From an uncultured Collinsella sp. (GTDB taxonomy: Bacteria; Actinomycetota; Coriobacteriia; Coriobacteriales; Coriobacteriaceae), in contig CAUFXK010000049.1 in NCBI GenBank assembly GCA_959596495.1, positions 1 to 14,932 of the forward strand: a stretch of DNA of 14,932 nt. Reading direction: 5' to 3'. A program made the translations under genes and the position numbers. The notes below the pieces were generated by a model. It was not told where the DNA came from. It saw only the letters and a list, made by a program, of their open reading frames with translations, and searched no databases. Positions 6,805 through 13,494 of the stretch are shown piece after piece (position 1 is the stretch's first letter; each line of letters starts with the position of its first letter).

Positions 6805-6847
6805 TGGAGCCAGTGACAGGAATCGAACCCGCAACCCACTGATTACA
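6805..6847 (-). other. Orphan tRNA 3' half: left attachment site (attL) of the element
   Basis: On the minus strand this reads as the 3' half of a tRNA gene: part of the anticodon loop and the stem strand TCAGT, a variable loop, T arm GCGGGTTCGATTCCTGT, acceptor strand CACTGGC, discriminator T and encoded CCA (6805-6807). The sequence TGTAATCAGT is typical of tRNA-Thr(TGT), where it pairs with an upstream ACTGA. Here that 5' half is absent and the sequence diverges after about 6847. Such displaced tRNA 3' ends are left behind by tyrosine recombinases that integrate into tRNA genes, and an integrase gene begins about 150 bp to the right. The restored full tRNA should lie at the far end, outside this window. 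Confidence 0.72.
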
Positions 6848-6925
6848 TCGGTGTCCTTATCGTTTATTAGCGTTCATCTGCGACTATGTCGACCGTGACC
6901 TCGCTTTTTTCTTTCATTTTCCGCC

Positions 6926-6948
6926 TATAGTCTCACTTGAGACGTCTC
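6926..6948. promoter_or_regulatory. Operator-like overlapping palindromes before the integrase
   Basis: A -10-like TATAGT (6926-6931) runs into GTCTC-actt-GAGAC (6930-6943) and the perfect palindrome GAGACGTCTC (6939-6948). The arrangement suggests a repressor site on the integrase promoter. No good -35 is visible. Confidence 0.35.
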
Positions 6949-6960
6949 CGAAACAGTCAA

Positions 6961-6991
6961 ATTGCACAGTCATTGCACACGTGATTGCACA
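6961..6991 (+). repeat. Three ATTGCACA direct repeats in the integrase leader
   Basis: ATTGCACA occurs at 6961-6968, 6972-6979 and 6984-6991, spaced 11 and 12 bp, about one helical turn. The last copy ends just before the ribosome binding site of the integrase. Such repeats near an att site may bind the integrase arm domain, an excisionase or a repressor. Confidence 0.6.
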
Positions 6992-7001
6992 CGGAGGAAA
7001 A

Positions 7002-8210
7002 ATGGAAGAGAAATACGCTACCTCATCTATATATAAGTACATGAGCGACCGCTGGCGCGCGCAGTTCCCCTACTTCGAGGACGGCGCTTGGCATAAGAAA
7101 ACTCGGCTTCTTGAACATCGAGGCCGCGATAAAGGTCGTAGCCATAAGCATCGAGACGCGGCCATGGTGGAAGCTGAGGTCGTTCGCGCCCGCCTAAATG
7201 CAGAAGCGGAAGCCGAAGCGAGTAGGCCGGCAGAATCGATTTCAGTTGCCGAACTAGTGTCTACCTATATAACAATGGAGTGCGCCGACATCGCGCGCTC
7301 CACCGCGACCGGCTATTCAGGCATGCTCCGCCGAAACATCGAACCATATATTGGCAGCATTCCCCTGGAGGACCTAACTGAAGAAGACGTCCAGGAATGG
7401 GTCAACGCAATGGCGAAGAAGCACGCAAGGTCAACTGCGTGCAATTCCCTAAGGCTGCTGCGGGGCTCATTGAAATACGGACTGAGGAAAAAGCTGGTTT
7501 CAGAAAATGTAGCCGCATGGGCAAAGGTCCCTAAGAACGAGGATGCCGATTACGGACGGCCGAATTCACTTACCGACAAGGAAAGGGCCCGCGTCCTAAA
7601 CACCCTCAACGCATCCATTGATGTCCCAACAATACTGGCGGCCAAGATCTCCCTGTATACAGGACTCCGTCGAGGCGAACTTTGCGCCCTGAAGTGGAAA
7701 TGCGTCGACTTTTCCCAATCCTCAATTCGTGTGGAAGCCGCAATCGGGCATACCGACACCGAGTTCTACATCAAAGGACCCAAAAGTGTCAGTAGTAGAC
7801 GGGCGATTCCAAATTGTCCAGAGGATCTCATGCGCGACCTAGCCGCGCGCAAGCGAGACATGAAAGAAGAATGCATCAGACTCGGGATTGAGTTCAGCGA
7901 GGAAATGTTCGTACTGGGATTTCCCGACGGCTCGTTCCTTAAGCCTCCCAGGATTAACGGTGCCTGGCGTGCGCTCTCTAAGGCGCTGAACCTTCATGGA
8001 GTATTAAACAGGAACACAGTAACCTTCCATGACCTAAGGCACAGCTTCGCAACATATGCCGTCGCCAACGGCGTAGACCCGAAAACACTCGCAAGTTTGA
8101 TGGGCCACTCCAAAGCCTCCATGACCCTAGACAGATACGCCAGCGCCGACCCAAAAGCAACCTCATCAGCAATGGACGCTCTCGGACGCCTTTACAAGAG
8201 CGCCTCATAG
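7002..8210 (+). CDS. int: Tyrosine recombinase (phage-type site-specific integrase)
   Basis: This 402-residue enzyme would integrate and excise the element at the tRNA site. The N-terminal part (about 1-65) resembles the arm-type DNA-binding domain of Tn916-like integrases. A SAM-like core-binding domain follows (about 80-165), then the catalytic domain with R223 (TGLRRGEL), H343-x-x-R346 (FHDLRH), H369 (LMGH) and nucleophile Y379 (LDRYAS). All expected residues are present, so it should be active. ATG 7002 is chosen because GGAGG (6993-6997) precedes it; a GTG at 6981 in the same frame lacks a site and overlaps the repeats. It reads away from the att site and is closed by a terminator at 8239-8267. 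Confidence 0.94.
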   Translation: MEEKYATSSIYKYMSDRWRAQFPYFEDGAWHKKTRLLEHRGRDKGRSHKHRDAAMVEAEVVRARLNAEAEAEASRPAESISVAELVSTYITMECADIARSTATGYSGMLRRNIEPYIGSIPLEDLTEEDVQEWVNAMAKKHARSTACNSLRLLRGSLKYGLRKKLVSENVAAWAKVPKNEDADYGRPNSLTDKERARVLNTLNASIDVPTILAAKISLYTGLRRGELCALKWKCVDFSQSSIRVEAAIGHTDTEFYIKGPKSVSSRRAIPNCPEDLMRDLAARKRDMKEECIRLGIEFSEEMFVLGFPDGSFLKPPRINGAWRALSKALNLHGVLNRNTVTFHDLRHSFATYAVANGVDPKTLASLMGHSKASMTLDRYASADPKATSSAMDALGRLYKSAS

Positions 8211-8238
8211 CTTACGAAAACTGAATTGGACCTAACCG

Positions 8239-8267
8239 AAGGCCGCGATACCACATCTCGGCCTTTT
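8239..8267 (+). terminator. Terminator of int
   Basis: AAGGCCG (8239-8245) pairs with CGGCCTT (8259-8265) and is followed by a short T run (8264-8267). It begins 28 bp after the integrase stop. Confidence 0.75.
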
Positions 8268-8352
8268 CCATGCCTTTCCAGAGCAAGTCATTTCAGTCTA
8301 TCGGGTCCATATCGTCCGCCGCGACCGTAGTTTTGAGACCGCCTTCCAAGAC

Positions 8353-8368
8353 AGTTCAGACTTGAACT
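8353..8368. promoter_or_regulatory. Small palindrome upstream of the excisionase-like gene
   Basis: AGTTCA-gact-TGAACT (8353-8368) is a perfect 6-bp inverted repeat about 34 bp before the start codon, in the presumed promoter region. It may be an operator; no clear -35/-10 pair was found. Confidence 0.35.
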
Positions 8369-8401
8369 CAAAGAGACGACAGCAAACAGAAGGAGGTCGA
8401 A

Positions 8402-8608
8402 ATGGAAGTTGAGAACAAGCGCATCACTCTTGATGCCTTTCGTACGATGCCGGATATCGTTGACCCGATGCCGGTCGCACGCCTGCTCGGCATCAGCGAT
8501 CGCTCCGTTTACAGGCTCTGCCAGAACGGAACATTCAAAGCCGTGAAGTGCGGGAAGCTGTGGCGCATCAATCGCGACAGCGTTCTTAGCCACATCGGCG
8601 TCAACTGA
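8402..8608 (+). CDS. Excisionase-family helix-turn-helix protein
   Basis: This 68-residue protein fits the small 'DNA-binding domain, excisionase family' group. The central region MPVARLLGISDRSVYRLCQNGTF-KAVKCGKLWRINRDSV (about residues 24-63) has a helix-turn-helix followed by the wing with the typical G-x-x-W-R. AAGGAGGTC (8391-8399) precedes the ATG. Lying just downstream of int, it is a candidate recombination directionality factor. Many family members instead act as small transcription regulators of mobile elements, so the role in excision is inferred. It may share a message with the 52-residue ORF that follows 43 bp later. Confidence 0.82.
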   Translation: MEVENKRITLDAFRTMPDIVDPMPVARLLGISDRSVYRLCQNGTFKAVKCGKLWRINRDSVLSHIGVN

Positions 8609-8651
8609 ATGTAGCGAGCGCCGGCTAAGACCAACTGAGCTCGGAGCAAAC

Positions 8652-8810
8652 ATGGGCATCAACAAATCCAGCGCCGGACCCATTGAACTAATTGCAGAAT
8701 TGGTTGATTTCGATGCCGTCCGAATCAAAAACGAGCCCATCGCATATACGCCCTTGCCGGCGGCTAAAGCGCCAAAAGGCTATCCGATTACACACACGGA
8801 AGACGAATAG
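8652..8810 (+). CDS. Small hypothetical protein (52 aa)
   Basis: The frame encodes 52 residues, starting MGINKSSAGPIELIAELVDF and ending in an acidic tail ITHTEDE. GGAG (8643-8646) lies upstream of the ATG. It sits 43 bp after the excisionase-like gene and ends 5 bp before a strong terminator, so it is likely the last gene of that small operon. I do not recognise a family. The proline-rich middle (YTPLPAAKAPKGYP) suggests a mostly extended protein that may bind a partner. The coding call rests on start/RBS/terminator context. Confidence 0.6.
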   Translation: MGINKSSAGPIELIAELVDFDAVRIKNEPIAYTPLPAAKAPKGYPITHTEDE

Positions 8811-8815
8811 ACACC

Positions 8816-8842
8816 ACAGGGGGCCAAACGGCCCCCTGTTTT
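8816..8842 (+). terminator. Strong terminator immediately upstream of the mob operon
   Basis: ACAGGGGGCC (8816-8825) pairs perfectly with GGCCCCCTGT (8830-8839) around a 4-nt loop and runs into TTTT (8839-8842). It ends only 13 bp before the next start codon, leaving no room for a promoter in between. Confidence 0.9.
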
Positions 8843-8855
8843 ATGAGGAGACCCT

Positions 8856-9317
8856 ATGGCCGAAACCAAAACCATCAGCGTAAAAATCGACCACAAGCTC
8901 TACACCGCCCTCAAGACGCGGGCTGAGCTCGACAACTCCAACGTCAGCGACGAGATCCGCTCTCTCCTGCGCTCGGCGCTCGCCGCGGAGGAGCTCGACC
9001 TCTACGGCAACGAGGTCGCGGGCTTCATCCGCGGCGTCGTCGACGCGCGCATGGACGTCGCCGCACTCGACATCGAGCGCAAGCTCGACGCCACCGAGGA
9101 CCGCATCGCCGCGGTCCTCTCGCGCCCCATGACCGCCGCCATCATGGCCGGCCTCATGTCGGCCGACGTCCTCAAGGCCTCCTACGCCTCGCTCGACGAC
9201 GTCCCCGTCGCGGACATCTGGAGGAACTACCTCGCGCAGGCCGGCGAGCTCAGCCGCGCCGGCCTCGGCCGCATCGACGAGGTGAAGCTCCACGCGCGCG
9301 AGCGCGCCGATGGCTAG
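8856..9317 (+). CDS. Ribbon-helix-helix relaxosome accessory protein (MobC-like)
   Basis: This 153-residue protein begins with a ribbon-helix-helix fold (about residues 4-45): the beta strand KTISVKID, then HKLYTALKTRAELDNSNVSDEIRSLLRSAL, as in MetJ/Arc-type DNA-binding proteins. The remaining part is predicted helical (ELDLYGNEVAGFIRGVVDARMDVAALDIERKLDATEDRIAAVL). Its position, overlapping the relaxase gene by 8 nt, suggests it binds the origin of transfer and helps the relaxase assemble. AGGAG precedes the start by about 5 nt. Base composition becomes very GC-rich from this gene on. The family name MobC is by role; the exact subfamily is not certain. Confidence 0.78.
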   Translation: MAETKTISVKIDHKLYTALKTRAELDNSNVSDEIRSLLRSALAAEELDLYGNEVAGFIRGVVDARMDVAALDIERKLDATEDRIAAVLSRPMTAAIMAGLMSADVLKASYASLDDVPVADIWRNYLAQAGELSRAGLGRIDEVKLHARERADG

Positions 9318-10560
9318 CCCGCCCGTCATCGTCAACCACTCCGTCGTCCGCGCGGGGGCGTCCGCGAGGGCGTCCGCCGCGGGCCTTGCGGCATACGCCG
9401 GCACCCGCCGCGGCGTCGTCATCGAGGTCAGCGAGGCCGACGGCAGGAGGCTCGGCGTGGACGGCCTGGCCGCCTACGCCGCGAACAGGACCGGCTCGAC
9501 CGGCGGCCTCTGGGGCGCGGACGGCCCGGTCCCCGTGGCGGAGGCCAGGCGCGCCATCGCCCAAAATGGCGGCGCGGTGCTCACCACCGTCGTCACGGTC
9601 CCGAACGACATCGCCCCCGGGGCCGGACTCGACCGCCTGGACGCCTGGCAGGCCCTGGTGCGCTCCGAGTGGCCGAGGCTCTTCTCCGAGATGACCGGCG
9701 TGCCCGAGAGCCGCGTGGAGTTCTACGCGGCGATGCACGTCAACGGCACGAGCCACCACGTCCACATCCTCACGGTCGACCGCTCGGGCGACTGGGACTC
9801 CCTGCTGCCAAAGGGGAAGATGGAGGCGGCCAGGCTCGAGATCTCCTCGAAGGCCATGGCGCCGCTGCTGCGGGAGGCCTACATCGAGCGCGACCTCGCG
9901 AGGGAGGCCGCGCTGGACGCCGTCGCCCGCATCGACCGGAACCGCTTCGATATCGAGCTGCCGCCGGACGGAAGGATCGAGGCCGCCCACCTCAGGCGTT
10001 TCCACCCGGAGGCCTCCGCCGCGCTGAGGGAGGCCCTCGACCGGGCGGCGTCCGACTCCCCCGAGCTCGCCGGCGCGCTGGAGCGCCACAGGAAGGCGGT
10101 CGAGAGGTGCGCCGACCTCAAGTGCCTGACCGGTGAGGCGCGGGATGTCTACACCCGCAAGGCGGCCGCCGACCTCGGCCTCCGGTGCGAGAACGCGGCG
10201 CTGCGGGTCATAGTCCCGGACAGAACGCCGGCTCGCGAGGAGGTGCCGACACGGCGCGCCGCGCCCCAAACAACCGGCCCCGCGACGGAGAGGCGGCGGG
10301 AGGCCGGACTCGCCACCGAGGCCCGGGCCTGCATCCCGAAGACACGCCTCGAGAGGCTCGCGCGAAAGGCCGCGCGCGGCCGGACCCTCGAGCCGGCAGA
10401 CCTCAGGGGGTGCCCCACGGCGGACCGGGCATTCAGGCGCGCCCCGTCGGCAGGCACCGCCCTAGGGCGCGCCGCCGCGATGGCGGCACAGTCGCCAGGG
10501 AGACCACGCGGGACGCCGGCGGGCGCGACATGGGGGACGAGGCCGGCGAGAGGGCGCTGA
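9310..10560 (+). CDS. Relaxase, MobL/MobP3-like
   Basis: This 416-residue protein would nick the element at oriT and stay bound to the transferred strand. It has the order of motifs seen in MobL relaxases: an N-terminal YAGTR-type segment, a second tyrosine-containing segment ending GGLWGADG, then GGAVLTTVVTVPND, DAWQALVRSEWPRL and the histidine triad H143-VNGTS-H149-H150-V-H152 in FYAAMHVNGTSHHVHIL that coordinates the metal. The C-terminal 130 residues are arginine/alanine-rich and probably disordered. The catalytic tyrosine is most likely in the N-terminal region but cannot be pinned down by eye. Its start codon lies inside the 3' end of the preceding gene, so translation is probably coupled. 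Confidence 0.85.
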   Translation: MASPPVIVNHSVVRAGASARASAAGLAAYAGTRRGVVIEVSEADGRRLGVDGLAAYAANRTGSTGGLWGADGPVPVAEARRAIAQNGGAVLTTVVTVPNDIAPGAGLDRLDAWQALVRSEWPRLFSEMTGVPESRVEFYAAMHVNGTSHHVHILTVDRSGDWDSLLPKGKMEAARLEISSKAMAPLLREAYIERDLAREAALDAVARIDRNRFDIELPPDGRIEAAHLRRFHPEASAALREALDRAASDSPELAGALERHRKAVERCADLKCLTGEARDVYTRKAAADLGLRCENAALRVIVPDRTPAREEVPTRRAAPQTTGPATERRREAGLATEARACIPKTRLERLARKAARGRTLEPADLRGCPTADRAFRRAPSAGTALGRAAAMAAQSPGRPRGTPAGATWGTRPARGR

Positions 10561-10667
10561 GACTCATCGCCGCGACCCTGAGGGTCCTCGCCTCCGGCGG
10601 CGCCGGGCCGTCGAGCGTCCCCGCGCTGAAGATAGCAAACAGGATAGAGAGGACGATCACGAGATGA
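10530..10667 (+). CDS. Small protein between relaxase and coupling protein (45 aa)
   Basis: An ATG at 10530 opens a 45-residue frame, MGDEAGERALRLIAATLRVL... ending IANRIERTITR, which is a credible small helical protein. It overlaps the relaxase end by 31 nt, and its stop overlaps the coupling-protein start in an ATGA arrangement (10664-10667), the pattern of translationally coupled genes. The ribosome binding site is poor (only GGCGGGCG upstream). I do not recognise a family. Longer readings of the same frame run far into the relaxase gene and look like shadow translation. Confidence 0.5.
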   Translation: MGDEAGERALRLIAATLRVLASGGAGPSSVPALKIANRIERTITR

Positions 10668-12622
10668 AACCGAAATCCTTCAACCGCGATATGAGAAGGG
10701 AGCTCGTCCGCACGCTCGCGGGCCACGGCGTCGCCGCCGGCATCGCCTGCGTCGCGAGCGCCAGCGCCTGGGACTACGCCAGATGGTGGACCGCATCCCT
10801 CATCTCGGGCCTCTCCGTCCTGCTGCGGCTGCCCACGGCCGACCCGGGCCCCGAGCCCGCCTACGTCTTCCGCGGCCCCCTCGAGGCGGCCGCCGACACG
10901 GCGGCGTCGGGCCAGGCGGGCGAGCTGCTCGCGGCGCTCGCCCTCGTCGCGGCCTCCGTCCTCGCGCTCGGATTCGTTTCTTGGGGCCGCTCACGGGCGA
11001 GACTCCACGACGGGACGTTCGCCGGCGATCGCGCGCCCACGCGCACGCACGGGGACGCCTGGCTCGAGTCGAGGCCCTCCAGGGTCGCGAGGCGCTGCCC
11101 TCCTTGGGACGGGAAGGCCGCCGCGGAGGGGCTCGTGGCGGCCGGCTGCATCGGCGGCGGGATCGCGATGGTCCCCGCCGTCCACTGCCTCATAAGGGCG
11201 GGCAGCGGCGCCGGCAAAAGCAGGCGCGCGCTGGCGCCATCAATTGCGGCTGCGATCGACCGCAACGCCCACGGGGTACCGACCTCCGTCATCGTCCACG
11301 ACCCCAAGTCCGAAATCCGCGCATGGACCGAGCCGCTCGCCAGGAAGGCCGGGATGGAGGTCGTCGCCATCCGGCTCGACGAGCCCGTCAAGTCGGCGAG
11401 GTTCAACCCCCTCGACCGCGCCATCGCGGCACTCGGCGCCGAGGGCGTCGCCGGCGTCGTGGCCGAGCTCCGCGAGCTGTCGGCGGCCATCGTGCCCGAC
11501 GCCTTCTCCTCGGGCCAGAGGTTCTTCACGGACGCCAGCCGCAACCTGCTGACCGGCCTCTGCCTGCTCGCGATTACGGACGGGCGGATCCCCGACGGCG
11601 CGCGGAACCTCTCGACCGTGCTCGCGCTCCTGGAGCCCCGCGACGGGAAGAGCGCGGTGAAGTCGCTGGAGGAGCTCGCCGCGGACCTGCCGGCGGGAAA
11701 CCCGGCGCGCCAGTTCCTCCTCGTCGCCTCGTCGAACGGCGGCGGGGAGGCCCTCGTCTCCACCGCGCGCAACTACCTCATGTCCTTCTGCGACGACGAC
11801 GTCAGCCGCATGCTCTGGGGCGGCGAGGTCGACCTCGCATCGGTCGGGCGCAGGCCCACCACCATCCTCTACATCGCCAGCGCGGCGGACCGCGGCGACC
11901 GCGGCGCGCTCGTCTCGTGCATCTTCTCGCAGGCGCTCTCGGCGCTGCGCGAGACAGCGCGCCTGTCCGGCGGCAGGCTGCCGGCGGAGACCCTGCTCGC
12001 CATCGACGAGGGGTCCGGGATCCCCAAGATCCCCCGCCTCCTCGGCGACCTCGCGGAGGTCCGGAGCATCGGGCTGCACGTCGTCTTCGTGCTCCAGAAC
12101 ACCCATCTGCTCGAGGCGCGATGCGGTTACTCCAGGGCGGAGTCGGACGCGCTGCTGGCGCTGCTCGGCACCCAGGTCGTCCTCTCGGTGGAGTCCGTCG
12201 GCGAGGCGGAGGAGATCAGCAAGCGCCTCGGCGACTACAGCGTCAAGACGACCGGGCAGAGCTCCACCAAGGGGACGCAGAGCTCCTCGTCCGGAAAGTC
12301 GTTCTCCGTGGCGCGGCGGCCGCTGATCACCCCGTCGGAGCTCATGGCCTGGAGCGCGCGCGAGAACGGCGCGCTCGTGATCGACGCTGAGGGCCCGATG
12401 GCGCTCGCCAGCCGCGACATCACCGAGACGTTCCTGGGGCCGCTGCTCGGCATGACGTCACCGGAGGCCGAGGGCGCGCTGCTCGCGCGGGCGCTCGAGG
12501 GGGAGGCTCGCAACGCCGCCCCGGCACCGGTATGGCGCATCCCGGAGAAGCCGAAAAAGCCCAAGGGGTCTCCATCCAGCAGCAGGAAGCGCAAGGTGTC
12601 CGCCGCGCCCGACGGGTTCTGA
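10664..12622 (+). CDS. Type IV coupling protein (VirD4/TraG family ATPase)
   Basis: This 652-residue membrane-anchored ATPase would link the relaxosome to a type IV secretion channel. The N terminus has hydrophobic stretches at about 20-54 and 88-107, consistent with the two anchors of VirD4 proteins. Walker A is GSGAGKS (180-186). IVHDPKSEI follows and FNPLDRA lies further on, both typical of TraG/VirD4. Walker B is LLAIDE with D448-E449. VVFVLQNTHLLEARCGY and the TraD/TraG C-terminal region follow, and the end is a basic, serine-rich tail. Length is normal for the family. It starts inside the preceding small gene's stop codon (ATGA). No mating-pore genes are seen, so the element is probably mobilizable rather than self-transmissible, unless these lie outside the window. 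Confidence 0.92.
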   Translation: MKPKSFNRDMRRELVRTLAGHGVAAGIACVASASAWDYARWWTASLISGLSVLLRLPTADPGPEPAYVFRGPLEAAADTAASGQAGELLAALALVAASVLALGFVSWGRSRARLHDGTFAGDRAPTRTHGDAWLESRPSRVARRCPPWDGKAAAEGLVAAGCIGGGIAMVPAVHCLIRAGSGAGKSRRALAPSIAAAIDRNAHGVPTSVIVHDPKSEIRAWTEPLARKAGMEVVAIRLDEPVKSARFNPLDRAIAALGAEGVAGVVAELRELSAAIVPDAFSSGQRFFTDASRNLLTGLCLLAITDGRIPDGARNLSTVLALLEPRDGKSAVKSLEELAADLPAGNPARQFLLVASSNGGGEALVSTARNYLMSFCDDDVSRMLWGGEVDLASVGRRPTTILYIASAADRGDRGALVSCIFSQALSALRETARLSGGRLPAETLLAIDEGSGIPKIPRLLGDLAEVRSIGLHVVFVLQNTHLLEARCGYSRAESDALLALLGTQVVLSVESVGEAEEISKRLGDYSVKTTGQSSTKGTQSSSSGKSFSVARRPLITPSELMAWSARENGALVIDAEGPMALASRDITETFLGPLLGMTSPEAEGALLARALEGEARNAAPAPVWRIPEKPKKPKGSPSSSRKRKVSAAPDGF

Positions 12623-12647
12623 TGCGTCATACGGCCCTGTCTGCGAA

Positions 12648-12693
12648 AACGGCCCGCCGTCCTACGCCACGCGAGGCGCGTATGACGGCGGGC
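12648..12693. terminator. Large bidirectional terminator after the coupling gene
   Basis: CGGCCCGCCGTC-c-TACGC (12648-12665) pairs with GCGTA-t-GACGGCGGGCCG (12676-12693): 17 bp plus one mismatch. On the minus strand TTTT (12644-12647) follows directly. On the plus strand a T-rich tail comes after a short gap, near 12700-12715. It lies between convergent genes and would stop both. Confidence 0.75.
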
Positions 12694-12738
12694 CGCGGCG
12701 GTCTTTCGTTTTATCTGCCCACGCTGCCAGCGGAAACG

Positions 12739-12790
12739 AACTCGGCACGCCGAGTTGCGCCGCAAAATCCCGGGCGCCCGTAGTGCGCCC
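12739..12790. repeat. Two small palindromes in the convergent intergenic region
   Basis: AACTCGGC-ac-GCCGAGTT (12739-12756) is a perfect 8-bp inverted repeat. GGGCGC (12772-12777) and GCGCCC (12785-12790) form another that overlaps the 10-bp palindrome at 12771-12780. Neither has a T run. Confidence 0.6.
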
Positions 12791-12798
12791 TTATCCTG

Positions 12799-12831
12799 CT
12801 CCCACCGTCCAAGGCACTTGGACGGTGGGAG
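12799..12831. repeat. 15-bp perfect palindrome with 3-nt loop
   Basis: CTCCCACCGTCCAAG (12799-12813) and its exact complement (12817-12831) are separated only by GCA. No T tract follows on either strand, so it is not a typical terminator. It is the strongest perfect hairpin of the region and a candidate part of an oriT or a protein binding site. Confidence 0.75.
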
Positions 12832-12853
12832 TTCCGTATTCTCTGCAACGAAA

Positions 12854-12877
12854 AGCGCGGCCCATCTGGACCGCGCT
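12854..12877 (-). terminator. Terminator of the minus-strand two-gene unit
   Basis: AGCGCGG (12854-12860) pairs with CCGCGCT (12871-12877). On the minus strand the hairpin is followed by TTTTCG (12853 downward). It starts 10 bp after the stop codon of the unknown 200-residue gene. Confidence 0.75.
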
Positions 12878-12887
12878 CCCGCTCCTC

Positions 12888-13490
12888 TCAATTTCGCTCT
12901 GCGACGTAGACCGTCCGGCCCGTCTCGCAGTCGATGGTCTCGGCGTCCCCGAAACCGACCCGGACGGCGGCCCATCCGCCGGCGAGCGCCAGCGCGTCGG
13001 CCTCGGACCTCGCGGCGGCGATGAGTCGCTCGAGCTCTGCCGAGCCCGCCGGCGCGGTCCCCACCTCGAACGCGCCGGCGTCTCCGCCCGCCTCGTACTC
13101 GACGACGACCGTCGATCCGAGTGCCTCCTCGAGGGCCTCGAGCTGCCCGCCCATCTTGTCGAGGGCGCACCCGTCGACCGTGGCGAGCGGGTAGCGGGCC
13201 ATCCCGGACGCCGCCGAGCGGCCGGCCATGCGGAGCATGCCGGCGGCCTCGAGCGCCTCGAGGAGCGCCGCGGGCACCGCGGCGTCGATGGCGACGTTGC
13301 CGCGCCCGCGGCACCACTCGGCCGCCGACGGCACGTCCGCCGTGAGCACGCCCCACTCGGCCATGTAGCCATCGGAGCGCGGGTCCGTGGCGTCGAGGAG
13401 GAGGACGGCCAGGCCGCCGCCCACGTACTCCCCGGCCACGAGGGCGAGGCGGACCGCCTCGCCCATGGAGTCGAACTCGACCGTGACCAT
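12888..13490 (-). CDS. Unknown protein of the mobile element (200 aa)
   Basis: This is a 200-residue acidic, alanine-rich protein (MVTVEFDSMGEAVRLALVAG... to ...GRTVYVAERN). I do not recognise a family. The first ~50 residues look like alternating beta strands and a helix (VTVEFDSMGEAVRLAL, LAVLLLDATD), and the C terminus like beta hairpins (WAAVRVGFGDAETIDC, RTVYVAE). No membrane segment or signal peptide is visible. GGAGGAGG (13498-13505 region) precedes the ATG and overlaps the end of the DUF2958 gene, whose stop is 4 bp upstream, so the two are co-translated. The opposite strand carries long open frames that are artefacts of high GC. Confidence 0.75.
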   Translation of the reverse strand: MVTVEFDSMGEAVRLALVAGEYVGGGLAVLLLDATDPRSDGYMAEWGVLTADVPSAAEWCRGRGNVAIDAAVPAALLEALEAAGMLRMAGRSAASGMARYPLATVDGCALDKMGGQLEALEEALGSTVVVEYEAGGDAGAFEVGTAPAGSAELERLIAAARSEADALALAGGWAAVRVGFGDAETIDCETGRTVYVAERN

Positions 13491-13494
13491 GGAG

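Larger units (their letters stand above)
6272..7001. other. Long intergenic region containing the element's left junction
   Basis: No credible protein gene is seen in 730 bp. In order it holds a terminator (6373-6407), the second 30-bp repeat copy (6464-6493) with a nearby partial copy (6518-6528), two long-armed inverted repeats 80 bp apart (6564-6690), a terminator-like hairpin (6765-6795), an orphan tRNA 3' half (6805-6847) and the integrase leader with short repeats (6926-7001). Confidence 0.7.

Noticed and set aside
6805..6847. Functional tRNA at this position
   Set aside because: The 5' half (acceptor strand, D arm and anticodon 5' strand) is missing, so it cannot fold as a tRNA; interpreted as an attachment-site remnant.
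9250..10269. 339-codon minus-strand frame opposite the relaxase
   Set aside because: Arginine/glycine/valine-rich translation typical of antisense frames in very GC-rich DNA; the relaxase frame has clear motifs.
10783..12390. 535-codon plus-strand frame inside the coupling protein gene
   Set aside because: Arginine/glycine-rich shifted frame; the VirD4-type frame carries Walker A and B and the correct start context.
12235..13356. 373-codon minus-strand frame across the intergenic region
   Set aside because: It crosses two terminators and overlaps both the coupling gene and the 200-residue gene; composition is that of a shadow frame.
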